DNA from: Kribbella voronezhensis
GTDB lineage: Bacteria; Actinomycetota; Actinomycetes; Propionibacteriales; Kribbellaceae
Length of the DNA stretch: 64,000 nucleotides
Direction: 5' to 3'
Assembly: GCF_004365175.1 (NCBI RefSeq)
Contig: NZ_SOCE01000001.1
Span: 2,033,154-2,097,153 of the forward strand
Under the pieces are notes generated by a model. It ran no database searches. It had not been told where the DNA came from and was given only the letters and a program-made list of their open reading frames with translations. Shown piece by piece: positions 32,233 to 41,425 of this stretch (its first letter is position 1; each line of letters opens with the position of its first letter). The position numbers were made by a program, and so were the translations under genes.

Positions 32233-33240
32233 TCAGCCGAGGACCTCGCTGCGGCGGGCCAGTTCGACCTCCACCGGGCGGCCTTCGGTCAGCGACTGCA
32301 CACCCGCCGTACAGACCGCGGCGGCGGCGTACCCGTCCCAGGCCGTCGGGCCGTCGATCCCGCCCGACGCCGCGGCGTTCACCCAGCGCTGGACCTCGAT
32401 GTCGTAGGCCGGCCCGAAGCGGACCCGGAAGTCGTCCGGCACCGCCCCTCCCCAGTGTCCGGCTTGTCTGGTGAGTACGTCGACCCCGAGGCCGATGGTG
32501 GCGCTGCCCTTCTCCGCCACGGCCTCGCAGCGCACTTCGTACCCGACCTGGAAGTTGACGAACACCTCCACGTCGGCGATCGCCCCGCCGGCCATCTCGA
32601 AGATCGCGAGCTGTGGGTCGAGCACGCCCTCGCCGACCAGACTGGTGGGTTTCGGCGCGTGCACGGTGATCCGGGCGATCTCGTCGTCGAACAGCCAGCG
32701 CGCCACATCGACTTCGTGCACGAGGGAATCGCGCACGATCATCTCGCTGCGGAACGTCTCCGCAACGGTCTTGTTCCGGTGCACGTTGTGCAGCAGCAGC
32801 GTCCGGCCGAGGTCGCCGGAGTCGAGCAACTGCTTCAAAGCCGCGTACTCCGGGTCGAAGCGGCGCATGAAGCCGACCTGGATCAAGGAGCGGCCCGTCT
32901 TGTGCTCCGCCTCGACCACCCGCAACGCGGACTCGGCGTCCATTGTCAGCGGCTTCTCGCAGAGCACCGGCTTGCCGTGCTCCAGGCAGGCCATCAACTG
33001 CTCGGCGTGCGCGAACCCGGGCGACGCGATGATCACCGCGTCGACCTCGGCGATCAGCTGCAACGGATCCCCGATCACCTGGACGCCGTCGAGCGCTGTG
33101 GCCAGGGCGGTAGCCCGGGCCGCATCGGGATCGGACACCGCGACCAGTCGTGCACCGGAGGTCCGCCGCGCGACCCGCTCGGCGTGATCGGCACCCATCG
33201 CCCCGACGCCGATGATGCCGATTCTGAGGTCGGAGGTCAT
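32233..33240 (-). CDS. iolG: Gfo/Idh/MocA dehydrogenase, inositol 2-dehydrogenase-like
   Basis: 335-residue NAD-dependent dehydrogenase: Rossmann [20 protein letters not shown] (6-25), LCEKPLTMD with the EKP lysine, [21 protein letters not shown] and [14 protein letters not shown] matching actinobacterial inositol dehydrogenases. The ATG overlaps the stop of the sugar ABC ATPase gene (ATGA), so uptake and first oxidation are coupled. Together with the gene at 43200-44201 this gives two IolG-like enzymes in one cluster, probably for different inositol isomers (myo-, scyllo-, chiro-); which does which is unknown. Confidence 0.9.
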   Translation of the reverse strand: MTSDLRIGIIGVGAMGADHAERVARRTSGARLVAVSDPDAARATALATALDGVQVIGDPLQLIAEVDAVIIASPGFAHAEQLMACLEHGKPVLCEKPLTMDAESALRVVEAEHKTGRSLIQVGFMRRFDPEYAALKQLLDSGDLGRTLLLHNVHRNKTVAETFRSEMIVRDSLVHEVDVARWLFDDEIARITVHAPKPTSLVGEGVLDPQLAIFEMAGGAIADVEVFVNFQVGYEVRCEAVAEKGSATIGLGVDVLTRQAGHWGGAVPDDFRVRFGPAYDIEVQRWVNAAASGGIDGPTAWDGYAAAAVCTAGVQSLTEGRPVEVELARRSEVLG

Positions 33241-34112
33241 GTGCTCTCCAGTGGGGACTGGATCTGCGCCGGGCGGCCCGATGGGCGCACCACGGCGCCC
33301 GCGTCGATGTCGCGGAGCTCGTGGCTCAGCGCCTCCAGCTCCGAACCGCCGGCCATCTCGTTGGTCAGCTGTTCCAGCGTGATGTCGGCGCGATGGGTGT
33401 CGAGCGCGACCCTGCCCAGCTTGAGTACGACGAAGTGGTTGCCGACGAGGTAGGCGTGGTGCGGGTTGTGGGTGATGAAGACGACGCCGAGTCCTGCGTC
33501 GCGCGCCTTCACGATGTACTTGAGGACGACGCCGGACTGCTTCACGCCGAGCGCGGCCGTCGGCTCGTCCAGGATCAGCACCTTGGCGCCGAAGTGGATC
33601 GCCCGGGCGATCGCGATGCACTGGCGCTGACCGCCGGACAACATCCCGACCGGTTGCTCCAGGTTGGGGATCGAGATCCCCATCTTGGTCAGCTCCTCGG
33701 TGGCGATCCGCTTCATCTTCGTCGCGTCCAGCGTGCCGAACCGGCCGGTGAGCTCGTTGCCGAGGAAGAAGTTCCGCCAGACCGACATCAGTGGGGCCAG
33801 CGCCAGGTCCTGGTAGACCGTGGCGATGCCGCTGTCCAGCGACTCGCGTGGTGACTTGAAGCGGCGTTCCTCGCCGTTCACGGTCAGTACGCCGTCGCTG
33901 TGCTCGTGCAAGCCGGCGATGACCTTGATCAACGTCGACTTGCCGGCGCCGTTGTCGCCGAGTACACAGGTGATCTCGCCCTGGCGCACCGACAAGGAGA
34001 CGCCGCGGAGTGCCTGCACGTTGCCGTAGCTCTTGCCGACGTCGTCGAGCTGGACGACCGGCATGGTCGGGCTGCTCGCCGCTTCGTTGTCGAAGCTGGT
34101 CGTGGTGGTCAT
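33237..34112 (-). CDS. Sugar (probable inositol) ABC transporter ATP-binding protein
   Basis: 291-residue ATPase with one nucleotide-binding domain: Walker [10 protein letters not shown] (about 51-59), signature LSGGQRQ, Walker B VLILDEP, switch His in FITHN. CUT2 family ATPases such as RbsA usually have two fused domains (about 500 residues); single-domain versions like this must homodimerise. ATGA overlaps join it to the permease upstream and the dehydrogenase downstream. Inositol as substrate is inferred from the cluster. Confidence 0.92.
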   Translation of the reverse strand: MTTTTSFDNEAASSPTMPVVQLDDVGKSYGNVQALRGVSLSVRQGEITCVLGDNGAGKSTLIKVIAGLHEHSDGVLTVNGEERRFKSPRESLDSGIATVYQDLALAPLMSVWRNFFLGNELTGRFGTLDATKMKRIATEELTKMGISIPNLEQPVGMLSGGQRQCIAIARAIHFGAKVLILDEPTAALGVKQSGVVLKYIVKARDAGLGVVFITHNPHHAYLVGNHFVVLKLGRVALDTHRADITLEQLTNEMAGGSELEALSHELRDIDAGAVVRPSGRPAQIQSPLEST

Positions 34113-35155
34113 CGCGCTTCCGCCTTCTTCTTGACGACGAGGTTCACGATCGTGGCCAGCAGCAACATCACGCCCAGGAAGGCCTTGAACCAGTCCGGGT
34201 TCCATCCGGCGTACACGACGCCGAGTTGCACCATGCCGAAGATGAGCGCGCCGACCGCGGCACCGACGACCGAGCCGTAGCCGCCGGTGAGCAGGCAGCC
34301 GCCGACCACCGCCGCGATGATGTAGAGGAACTCCTTGCCGACACCTTCACCGGACTGCACGACGCCGTTCTGTGCGAACAGCAGGTGCATGCCGGTGAAC
34401 CAGGCGAAGAAGCCGACGGTCATGAACAGGCCGATCTTGACCTTCTTGACCGGTACGCCGACCGCCCGGGCCGCCGCGGCGTCGCCACCGACGGCGAAGA
34501 TCCAGTTGCCGACCTTGGTCCGCAGCAGGAACCAGGCGGCGACCGCGACGAAGACGATCCACCAGACGATGATGATCTTCACGGTGATGCCGCCGAGCTT
34601 GAACTGCGAGGCGAACACCGCGTGGGCCGAGGAGAACCCGTCCATGTCGCCGACCGAGTTCGACGCGACCGCTCCGGACGTCAGCCGGGTCACCGCGATG
34701 TTCAGACCCTGCAGGATGAAGAAGGTGCCGAGGGTCACCAGGAAGCTCGGCAGCCCGGTCCGCATCAGCAGCCAGCCGTTGAAGGCGCCGACCGCCAGCG
34801 CGACGGCCAGCGAGACCACCATTCCGAGCCAGACGTTGACGCTGAACTGGTAGGCGAAGATGCCGGCGGTCAGGCCGGCCGTCGTCACGGCGACGCCGGC
34901 CGACAGGTCGAACTCCCCGCCGATCATCAGCAAGGCGACCGGGACGGCCATGACACCGATCAGGGCGGCCCCGTAGAGGATCGTCCCGACGTTGTTGATG
35001 TCGCGGAAGGGCGCGGCGGTGGCCGCGAAGAAGAGCAGGATCACCGCCGCGCCGACCAGCGATCCGATCTCGGGACGGCTCAGCAGACGCACGCCGACCG
35101 ACCGGGTGGAGACCCGGTCGTCGACGGTGTCCGGGGTCGTGATCGTCGATGCCAT
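34109..35155 (-). CDS. Sugar (probable inositol) ABC transporter permease
   Basis: 348-residue CUT2-type permease (RbsC-like). About ten helices are seen, including [21 protein letters not shown] and [23 protein letters not shown], and the [33 protein letters not shown] loop that contacts the ATPase. The ATG at 35155 is 10 bp after the binding-protein stop; the gene overlaps the ATPase gene by ATGA. Confidence 0.93.
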   Translation of the reverse strand: MASTITTPDTVDDRVSTRSVGVRLLSRPEIGSLVGAAVILLFFAATAAPFRDINNVGTILYGAALIGVMAVPVALLMIGGEFDLSAGVAVTTAGLTAGIFAYQFSVNVWLGMVVSLAVALAVGAFNGWLLMRTGLPSFLVTLGTFFILQGLNIAVTRLTSGAVASNSVGDMDGFSSAHAVFASQFKLGGITVKIIIVWWIVFVAVAAWFLLRTKVGNWIFAVGGDAAAARAVGVPVKKVKIGLFMTVGFFAWFTGMHLLFAQNGVVQSGEGVGKEFLYIIAAVVGGCLLTGGYGSVVGAAVGALIFGMVQLGVVYAGWNPDWFKAFLGVMLLLATIVNLVVKKKAEAR

Positions 35156-35165
35156 GGCCGTGACC

Positions 35166-36161
35166 TCAGCGCGTTCCGGCCGTGGCGTACTTCTCGACGG
35201 CCTCGATGTTCGTCTTGTCGATGAACGCCGGGCCGGTGAGCGTGGCCTCGCCACCACCGATCGTGTCGCCGTTGGTCTTGTTCAGCCAGATCGCGTCGAC
35301 GGCCAGGTAACCCTGCAGGTACGGCTGCTGGTCGACGGCGAAGTCGACCGTTCCGTCCTTGACCGCCTTGGCCATCTCCTTGCTCATGTCGAAGCTGCCG
35401 ATCTTGGCCGACGACCCGGCGTCCTTGGCCGCCTGAACCGCGGTCAGGGCGACGCCGGCGTTCAGCGCGACGACGTAGTCGGCGGTCTTGTCCTGCTGCA
35501 GCTTCGACGTGATCGTCGCCTGCGTCCCGGGCTGGTCGGCGCCGTCGACGTTCAGGTTCTCGACGGCGCCGAACTTGTCCTTGATGCCCTGGCAGCGGGC
35601 CTCGAGGCTCACGTTGCCCTGCTCGTGGATGACGCAGATGACCTTCTTGGCACCGAGAGCCTTGAGCTTCTCACCGGTCGCCTGCCCGGCGATCCGCTCG
35701 TCCTGGCCGAAGTATCCGATCGCGCCGGAGGTCTTCCAGGTGTCCAGGCCACCGTTGAGGACGGTCACCGGGATCCCGGCCGCGACAGCCTTCTTGACGT
35801 TCGGGATCACCGCGTCCGGCTTGTTCAGGGTGACCGCGATGCCGTCGACCTTGGAGTCGATCGCCGTCTGCACCAGGTTGGCCTGCCCGGCGCCGTCCGG
35901 GTCGGAGGAGTACTGCAGCTCGATGTTGTCCTTCTGCGCGGCGGCTTCGGCACCGCGGCGGACGATGTCCCAGAAGGTGTCACCCGGCTTGGAGTGGGTG
36001 ATCAACGCGACCTTCATCCGCGGCGTGTTCGCGACGTTGCCGCCCGAACCGCCCGCCTTCTCCTCGTCCTTCTTGCCGCCGGAGGAACTGCAGGCACCCA
36101 GCGCCGCGACCAGCACGAGGGCCGCCCCCGCGGCCACCGCCTTCTTCTGCCACCGAACCAT
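35166..36161 (-). CDS. Sugar (probable inositol) ABC transporter binding lipoprotein
   Basis: 331-residue periplasmic-binding protein of the ribose/inositol class (Peripla_BP_4). The lipoprotein signal MVRWQKKAVAAGAALVLVAALGAC has lipobox LGAC with Cys24 as the lipidated residue, followed by a Ser/Gly/Lys linker. KVALITHSKPGDTFWDIVRRGAEAAAQ starts the first lobe, and IDSKVDGIAVTLNKPDAV and GYFGQDERIAGQATGEKL are typical binding-lobe motifs. It sits outside the membrane and delivers substrate to the permease. A 14-bp palindrome lies 34 bp upstream (36195-36208). Confidence 0.94.
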   Translation of the reverse strand: MVRWQKKAVAAGAALVLVAALGACSSSGGKKDEEKAGGSGGNVANTPRMKVALITHSKPGDTFWDIVRRGAEAAAQKDNIELQYSSDPDGAGQANLVQTAIDSKVDGIAVTLNKPDAVIPNVKKAVAAGIPVTVLNGGLDTWKTSGAIGYFGQDERIAGQATGEKLKALGAKKVICVIHEQGNVSLEARCQGIKDKFGAVENLNVDGADQPGTQATITSKLQQDKTADYVVALNAGVALTAVQAAKDAGSSAKIGSFDMSKEMAKAVKDGTVDFAVDQQPYLQGYLAVDAIWLNKTNGDTIGGGEATLTGPAFIDKTNIEAVEKYATAGTR

Positions 36162-36194
36162 GACTACAACCAGCCTTTCAGACGTTCCCGCGGT

Positions 36195-36208
36195 AACGCC
36201 GCGGCGTT
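36195..36208. promoter_or_regulatory. 14-bp palindrome before the binding-protein gene
   Basis: AACGCCGCGGCGTT is a perfect palindrome in the 82-bp gap between the TIM-barrel gene and the ABC binding-protein gene. It could be an operator, or an RNA hairpin that sets transporter expression relative to the upstream enzymes. Confidence 0.4.
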
Positions 36209-36243
36209 CGGGTGTGACCAGGAAGGCATACCCTGCCCGGTCG

Positions 36244-37137
36244 TCAAACGGAAACACCACCCCCGTGCGTCCGCAGATACGCCAAGGTGCGTTCCGCGAT
36301 CGGCAGCGGCACTTCCGGCGGGCACGGGTACATGTCCTGCTCCACGATCGCGAACAGGTCGACATCCAGCGCGGCCAGCGCGTCCAGCAGCGGCGGCAAC
36401 TCCGGTACGCCGTTGGGCGGTTCACACATCACCCCGCGCCGCACCGCCTCGTCGAAACCGACGCCGGCCGCTTCCACCTCCGCCAACACCTTGGGGTCGA
36501 CCTGCTTGAGGTGCACATACCCGATCCGGTCGGGGTAGTCCTGGATCAGCTTCAGGTTGTCGCCACCGCAGTAGCTGATGTGCCCCGTGTCCAGACAGAG
36601 GTTCACGTACTCCCCGTCGGTCTCGTCGAGGAACCGCTCCACGGTCTCCTGACTGTCCACGTGCCCGTCCGCGTGCGGGTGGTACTGCGTCTTCAGCCCG
36701 TACTCCGCGGCGATCCGGCGACCCAGCTCGGTCACCTGCTTGCCGTGTCGTGCCTGACCCTCGTGGTCCAGTCGCGGCTCGACGACCTCGCCGTTGTCGC
36801 CACGCCACATCGAGGGCATCACCACGAGGTGCTTGGCCCCCATGGCGGCAGCAAGCTCGGCGGTCGCCGAGATGTCCTTCCAGGTCGAGTCCCACGAGTC
36901 CGGCCGGTGCAGGTGCTCGAAGCTCGTGCCGGCCGTGACCGCGAGGCCACGCTTGTCCAGCTCGTCCTTCAGCCGGGCCGGATCGGTCGGGAGATAGCCG
37001 TACGGGCCGAGCTCGATCCGCCGGTACCCCGCGGCCGCGACCTCGTCGAGGAATCGCTCCCAAGGCGTCTGCTGCTCGTCATCGGCGAACCACACACCCC
37101 AGGAGTCCGGCGCGCTGCCGATCGTCACCCGGCCCAT
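36244..37137 (-). CDS. IolE/IolH-like TIM-barrel sugar isomerase/dehydratase
   Basis: 297-residue xylose-isomerase-like TIM barrel. GSAPDSWGVWFADDEQQTPWERFLDEVAAAGYRRIELGPYGYLPTDP resembles the N-terminus of inosose dehydratases and isomerases. LCLDTGHISYCGGDNL and IGYVHLKQVDP are metal-site strands (Asp, His), and E in IVEQDMY completes the site. It lies 25 bp after iolD. A second, closer IolE is at 42322-43203, so this one may be an inosose isomerase or IolH-like protein. The exact reaction is not certain. Confidence 0.83.
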   Translation of the reverse strand: MGRVTIGSAPDSWGVWFADDEQQTPWERFLDEVAAAGYRRIELGPYGYLPTDPARLKDELDKRGLAVTAGTSFEHLHRPDSWDSTWKDISATAELAAAMGAKHLVVMPSMWRGDNGEVVEPRLDHEGQARHGKQVTELGRRIAAEYGLKTQYHPHADGHVDSQETVERFLDETDGEYVNLCLDTGHISYCGGDNLKLIQDYPDRIGYVHLKQVDPKVLAEVEAAGVGFDEAVRRGVMCEPPNGVPELPPLLDALAALDVDLFAIVEQDMYPCPPEVPLPIAERTLAYLRTHGGGVSV

Positions 37138-37162
37138 CAGCTCTCCCCCTCCACCGGCCGCA

Positions 37163-39076
37163 TCAGCTCTTCCCCTCCACCGGCGTCAAGTACGGCCGCT
37201 GGTCCTGCTTGGACTTCTCGTACGCCGCGGACGCGGTCTGCGTCGACTCCAGCGTCGACACCTGGCTGACCGGGACGTCCCACCAGGAGTCGCTGTCGGG
37301 CGAACCGATCAACGGGTCCGTCTTCACATGGATCGCGATCGGGCCGCTCGCCGCCTTCGCCGTACCGATCGCCTTCTCCAGCTCCGCGCGGCTGTTCACC
37401 TCGAGCACCTCGACCCCGAGGCTGCGCACGTTCGCCGCGAGATCGACCGGCAGGTAGTCGCCGTCCAGCCGCCCGTCGCCGCTACGCCGCCGGTACGCCG
37501 TACCGAAGCGCTGTGAGCCAAGGGATTCCGAGAGGGCGCCGATCGAGGCGAAGCCGTGGTTCTGGACCAGGACGACGATGATCTTCACGTTCTCCTGGAC
37601 CGCGGTGACCAGCTCGGACGACATCATCAGGTACGACCCGTCGCCGACCAGGACGAAGACGTCCCGGTCCGGTGCGCCGAGGCGGACGCCGAGACCGCCG
37701 GCGATCTCGTAACCCATGCAGGAGTAGCCATATTCGACGTGGTATCCCTTCGGGTCGCGTGTCCGCCACAGTTTGTGCAGGTCGCCCGGCATCGAACCGG
37801 CTGCGCAAACCACCACATCACGCGGCTCCGACAATTCGTTGACGGCACCGAGCACCTGGCCCTGGGTCAGCAGGCCCTCGGCCAGGTTGTCCACAACCTC
37901 CGCAGGCGGGTTGTACGCCTGGGAGACGGTCTCGTCCCAAACTCGTGCGAGTTCGGCGGTCAGATCCTTGTACTTTTCCTGTACAGACCAATCACCGACC
38001 GCGGAACGCAGGGAAACAAGGGCTTCCCGGGCATCCGCGACCACCGGGAGGCCGGCATGTTTGCCACCGTCGAAGCGCGCCACGTTGATGTTGACGAACC
38101 GCACGTCCGGGTTCTGGAAGGCCGTCCGGGAGGCGGTCGTGAAGTCGCCGTACCGGGTGCCGATGCCGATCACCAGGTCGGCGTCACGCGCCAGGGCATT
38201 GGCCGCCGTGGTGCCCGTGGAACCGACGGCGCCGACCGACTGCGGGTGGTCGTAGCGCAGGGATCCCTTGCCTGCTTGGCTTTCCGCCACCGGGATCCCG
38301 GTCGCCTCGGCGAACTCGCGGAGCGCGTCCTGCGCGCGCGAGTAGGCCACGCCGCCACCGGCGACGATCAGCGGCCGCTGCGAGGCCCGTAGGAGATCTA
38401 CCGCTTTGTCGACAATGGATGCTTCCGGCAACGGTCGCGCGATGTACCAGGTGCGCTCGGCGAAGAGCTCCTCCGGCCAGTCGTGCGCCTCCGCCTGGAC
38501 GTCCTGCGGCAGGGCAAGGGTCACCGCGCCGGTCTCGACCGGATCGGTCAGGACGCGCATCGCGTTCATCAGGGCCGAGGGCAACTGCTCGGGACGCCAG
38601 ATCCGGTCGAAGTACTTCGACACGGGCCGGAAGGTGTCGTTCACGGAGACGTCGCCGGCGGAGAAGGTCTCCAACTCCTGCAGCACGGGGGTCGCCACCC
38701 GGGTTGCGAAGACATCGGAAGGAAGGAGCAGCACGGGGAGTCTGTTGACGGTGGCGAGTGCCGCACCGGTGACCATGTTGGTCGAGCCGGGGCCGATGCT
38801 CGCAGTACAGGCGTAGGTCTGCAGGCGGTCGCGGGTGCGGGCGAAGGCAGCAGCGCTGTGCACCATGGCTTGTTCGTTGCGGGCCAGGATGTACGGCAAC
38901 GCTTCGGGGTCCTCGAGTTCGGACTGCAACAGCGCCTGGCCGAGGCCGGCCACGTTGCCGTGGCCGAAGATGCCGAAGCACCCTGCGAACAGCTTCTGCC
39001 GCTCGCCGTCGCGCTCCGAGTACTGGACGCTCAGGAATCGCACCACCGCCTGCGCGACCGTGAGTCGAACCGTCAT
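37163..39076 (-). CDS. iolD: 3D-(3,5/4)-trihydroxycyclohexane-1,2-dione hydrolase
   Basis: 637-residue thiamine-diphosphate enzyme that opens the diketo-inositol ring to 5-deoxy-glucuronate. The N-terminal Pyr domain has the activating Glu in YILARNEQAMVHSAAAFAR, and the C-terminal ThDP site has VGDGSYLMMSSELVTAVQENVKIIVVLVQNHG (GDG...N). CFGIFGHGNVAGLGQAL is typical of IolD. ATG 39076 follows GGAGGAG by 8 bases; the frame upstream to 39118 is not needed. It lies 109 bp after iolB. Confidence 0.96.
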   Translation of the reverse strand: MTVRLTVAQAVVRFLSVQYSERDGERQKLFAGCFGIFGHGNVAGLGQALLQSELEDPEALPYILARNEQAMVHSAAAFARTRDRLQTYACTASIGPGSTNMVTGAALATVNRLPVLLLPSDVFATRVATPVLQELETFSAGDVSVNDTFRPVSKYFDRIWRPEQLPSALMNAMRVLTDPVETGAVTLALPQDVQAEAHDWPEELFAERTWYIARPLPEASIVDKAVDLLRASQRPLIVAGGGVAYSRAQDALREFAEATGIPVAESQAGKGSLRYDHPQSVGAVGSTGTTAANALARDADLVIGIGTRYGDFTTASRTAFQNPDVRFVNINVARFDGGKHAGLPVVADAREALVSLRSAVGDWSVQEKYKDLTAELARVWDETVSQAYNPPAEVVDNLAEGLLTQGQVLGAVNELSEPRDVVVCAAGSMPGDLHKLWRTRDPKGYHVEYGYSCMGYEIAGGLGVRLGAPDRDVFVLVGDGSYLMMSSELVTAVQENVKIIVVLVQNHGFASIGALSESLGSQRFGTAYRRRSGDGRLDGDYLPVDLAANVRSLGVEVLEVNSRAELEKAIGTAKAASGPIAIHVKTDPLIGSPDSDSWWDVPVSQVSTLESTQTASAAYEKSKQDQRPYLTPVEGKS

Positions 39077-39185
39077 CTGCGATCTCCTCCGAACCAACTC
39101 GTCATGTCTACTCCGCACTTACCGTTCATGCCTTCACCCACAGCCGGTCGCCCGGCTCGGTCGGCTACCACCGCTGGAGGAGGTG

Positions 39186-40076
39186 TCATTGCCCGGATCC
39201 GAAAGGTAGGCGGGGGTCCACCTGCTGGGTCGGCCACAGTTCGCGGACCCAGCCGTGCTGGGGGTCGTCGCTGATCAGCCACTCGCGTTCGGTGCCGGGG
39301 CCGGCCATCACGTTCAGGTAGTACATGTCGTAGCCAGGAGGCGCCATCGCAGGACCATGCCAACCATGGGGCACCAGCACCAGATCCCCACTCCGGACTT
39401 CCGCGAGGACGTCGATGGGGCGGTCCTGCGTGCCGTAGACCCGCTGGTAACCGATCGGGTCGTTGCCCTTGACACCTTCCGGGGCATCGTCGGACAGCTG
39501 CAGCTCGAAGTAGTAGATCTCCTCGAGCTCACTTTCCTTACCAGGCTTGTGCTCGTCGTGCTTGTGCGGCGGGTACGACGACCAGTTCCCGGCCGGGGTG
39601 AGAACCTCGCACGCGATGATCGAGTCGGCCTCGAGAACCGCTGGCGTGCCGAAGTTCCGGACCTGGCGGGAGGCGACACCGGCACCGCGGAGTTCGGTCT
39701 CGACCTGCTCCACGCCGATCCGCCGGAACGGGTAGTCGGAGGCGGCCTTCGCGTGTGGGAAGGCGATCCGGGCGCCACCCGCGCTGGTGACTGCGACGAT
39801 CGCGCCACGGGGTACGTAGGCGAGATCGGTCGGGCCGGCGAACACGTCGGCGCGGCCGCCGAGCGGGACGGTCTCCCCGTCGACGATCACCTCGGCCGAT
39901 CCGCTCAGCGGGAGGACGAGGTATTCACAGTCGCCCGTCTCGAACTCGACGGACTGCCCAGGGCGAAGCGTCGCGACGTACAGGCCGGTGTGGTGCCAGT
40001 CGGGCTCCCCCGGACTGACGGCCAACTCGAATCCGTCGCGTGCAGTAGATCCAGCAGGCCGGTACCAAGCAGTCAC
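39186..40076 (-). CDS. iolB: 5-deoxy-glucuronate isomerase
   Basis: 296-residue bicupin that isomerises 5-deoxy-D-glucuronate to 2-deoxy-5-keto-D-gluconate. WSSYPPHKHDEHKPGKESELEEIYYFEL contains the metal-binding His/His/Glu set, and VPHGWHGPAMAPPGYDMYYLNVMAGP the later His, both typical of IolB. The start is GTG with GGGAGG 8 bases upstream. Confidence 0.95.
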   Translation of the reverse strand: MTAWYRPAGSTARDGFELAVSPGEPDWHHTGLYVATLRPGQSVEFETGDCEYLVLPLSGSAEVIVDGETVPLGGRADVFAGPTDLAYVPRGAIVAVTSAGGARIAFPHAKAASDYPFRRIGVEQVETELRGAGVASRQVRNFGTPAVLEADSIIACEVLTPAGNWSSYPPHKHDEHKPGKESELEEIYYFELQLSDDAPEGVKGNDPIGYQRVYGTQDRPIDVLAEVRSGDLVLVPHGWHGPAMAPPGYDMYYLNVMAGPGTEREWLISDDPQHGWVRELWPTQQVDPRLPFGSGQ

Positions 40077-40119
40077 GAACAGCCTCCCTCAGCCGCAGAA
40101 CAGTCAGAGTTGCCGGAGA

Positions 40120-41028
40120 TCATGCGGTGCCTCCGTGGACCAGGGTGCTTGCCTGGTCGACGGCGGAGGCGACGTCGCCGTCGGGTGGGAAGAGGAGGGC
40201 GCGGCCGACGACGAGGCCGCGGACCGAGGGGAGGCTGAGCGCCTTGCCCCACGAGGCGTAGGTTTCCTCGGGAGCGACGGTCGGGTCGCCGCCCAGCAGG
40301 AGCGTCGGCAGAGTGGTTGCCTCCATCACGCGTTCGAGGTCGTCCACCACTGGGAGCTTGAGCCAGGTATAGGCGCTGCTCGCGCCGAGACCGGCGGCGA
40401 TGTGGACCGACTTGATCACCGAGTCCGGGTCGAGCAGGTTCACCACCCGTCCCTCGCGGCGGACCGACCAGAACGGCTCGACCATCGCCAGCAGTTTGCA
40501 GTCGGCCAGTTCGGTGACGGCTCGCGCGCTGCTCTCCAGCGTCGCGACCGTGCCGGGGTCTTCGAGGCAGATCCGGGTCAGCATCTTGCCGCCGTCCAGT
40601 CTGCGCGCGACCAGGTCGTCGGCCGTTCCGTAGGCCGTGAACCGGTCGTCCAGTTCGAACGACGCGCCTTGCAGTCCGCCCCGGTTCATCGACCCGATGA
40701 CGACCTTGCCTTCCAACGCGCCCAGCAACAGCAGGTCTTCCAGTACGTCGGGCGTCGCCAGTACGCCGTCGACGCCCGGGCGCTCCAGCGCGGTCACCAG
40801 CCGGTCGATCAGCCCCGGCCGGCTCGCCATCGCCATCGCGTCGCCCCGTACGCCGAGCGCACCCCGCGCCGGGTGATCAGCCGCCACGATCAGCAGCCGC
40901 CCGTCCTCGCCGACAACCTCCCGCCGCCTCCGCTGCTGCCACGCCTCCGCAATCCGCTCCGGATGCCGCACCCGCAATTCCGTCAGATCCACCCCGCTCG
41001 CCCGCACCCCCACCTCAGCCCCACTCAT
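40120..41028 (-). CDS. Cgl0159-like (beta/alpha)8 aldolase family protein
   Basis: 302-residue class I aldolase-like barrel found in actinobacterial iol clusters (family name from memory of the Corynebacterium homologue). LLIVAADHPARGALGVRGDAMAMASR holds the start of the barrel, and LLGGDPTVAPEETYASWGKALSLPSVRGLVVGRALLFP the phosphate-binding end. No canonical IolJ is present, so this protein could cleave 2-deoxy-5-keto-gluconate 6-phosphate into malonate semialdehyde and dihydroxyacetone phosphate. That role is inference. Its ATG overlaps the stop of the 119-codon repeat ORF (ATGA). Confidence 0.83.
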   Translation of the reverse strand: MSGAEVGVRASGVDLTELRVRHPERIAEAWQQRRRREVVGEDGRLLIVAADHPARGALGVRGDAMAMASRPGLIDRLVTALERPGVDGVLATPDVLEDLLLLGALEGKVVIGSMNRGGLQGASFELDDRFTAYGTADDLVARRLDGGKMLTRICLEDPGTVATLESSARAVTELADCKLLAMVEPFWSVRREGRVVNLLDPDSVIKSVHIAAGLGASSAYTWLKLPVVDDLERVMEATTLPTLLLGGDPTVAPEETYASWGKALSLPSVRGLVVGRALLFPPDGDVASAVDQASTLVHGGTA

Positions 41029-41384
41029 GCGCGACCACCCACCAGTCCCAGCACCGCGCCTCCAGTCCGCCCACCACTCACCCGATGGCGGCTCATCACC
41101 TCTAGCCCCATCGCCCGGCCCACCTCGCCACCGGACCGCCCAGCGAACAAACGCCCACTCCCGACGCCGACGACAACCCCGCGGCCGCTCACGGACTCTT
41201 GATCCATCGACGCGAGCACCTCGTCATCGGACGGCGCAACGGGCCAACGCCGACTCCCGAAGGTGCCCATAACCTCGCGGCGCCTCATGGACTCTTGACT
41301 CATCGACGCGAGTACCTCGTCGGCGGACGGTGCAGCGGACGACCGCTGACTCCTTAGGGCGAGGGCGAGTCTGCGGGTGCTCAT
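41025..41384 (-). CDS. Repeat-derived 119-codon ORF between iolC and the aldolase
   Basis: The ATG overlaps the iolC stop (ATGA) and the stop overlaps the aldolase ATG (ATGA), so ribosomes should read through. The protein is made of three 32-residue units, aligned at S20ADEVLASMSQESMRRREV, S52DDEVLASMDQESVSGRGV and S84GGEVGRAMGLEVMSRHRV. Each resembles the iolC C-terminus (PSEAEVLALMGDDA, in another frame). It is Arg/Gly/Ser-rich without a recognisable fold. It appears to have arisen by tandem duplication of the iolC 3' end and may be non-functional, a linker peptide, or a new gene. Confidence 0.6.
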   Translation of the reverse strand: MSTRRLALALRSQRSSAAPSADEVLASMSQESMRRREVMGTFGSRRWPVAPSDDEVLASMDQESVSGRGVVVGVGSGRLFAGRSGGEVGRAMGLEVMSRHRVSGGRTGGAVLGLVGGRA

Positions 41385-41425
41385 GCGTCGTCGCCCATCA
41401 AGGCGAGGACCTCGGCTTCGGAAGG
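41043..41425. repeat. About 96-bp tandem array made from the iolC 3' end and gene junction
   Basis: On the minus strand, units begin at the codon aligned with iolC Pro300: 41425 (inside iolC), 41330, 41234 and 41138, at spacings of 95, 96 and 96 bp. The core CCGTCCGnnGACGAGGTnCTCGC-type block and an ATGAG/GTGAG block recur in each. Similarity falls from unit 1/2 (very close) to unit 3 (decayed). The 95-bp first step accounts for the frame change from iolC to the new ORF. Confidence 0.85.

Noticed and set aside
41034..41272. Plus-strand frame (81 codons) within the repeat array, rich in Arg/Pro/His
   Set aside because: No start context or coupling; the minus-strand frame has ATGA overlaps on both sides and carries the repeat homology to iolC.
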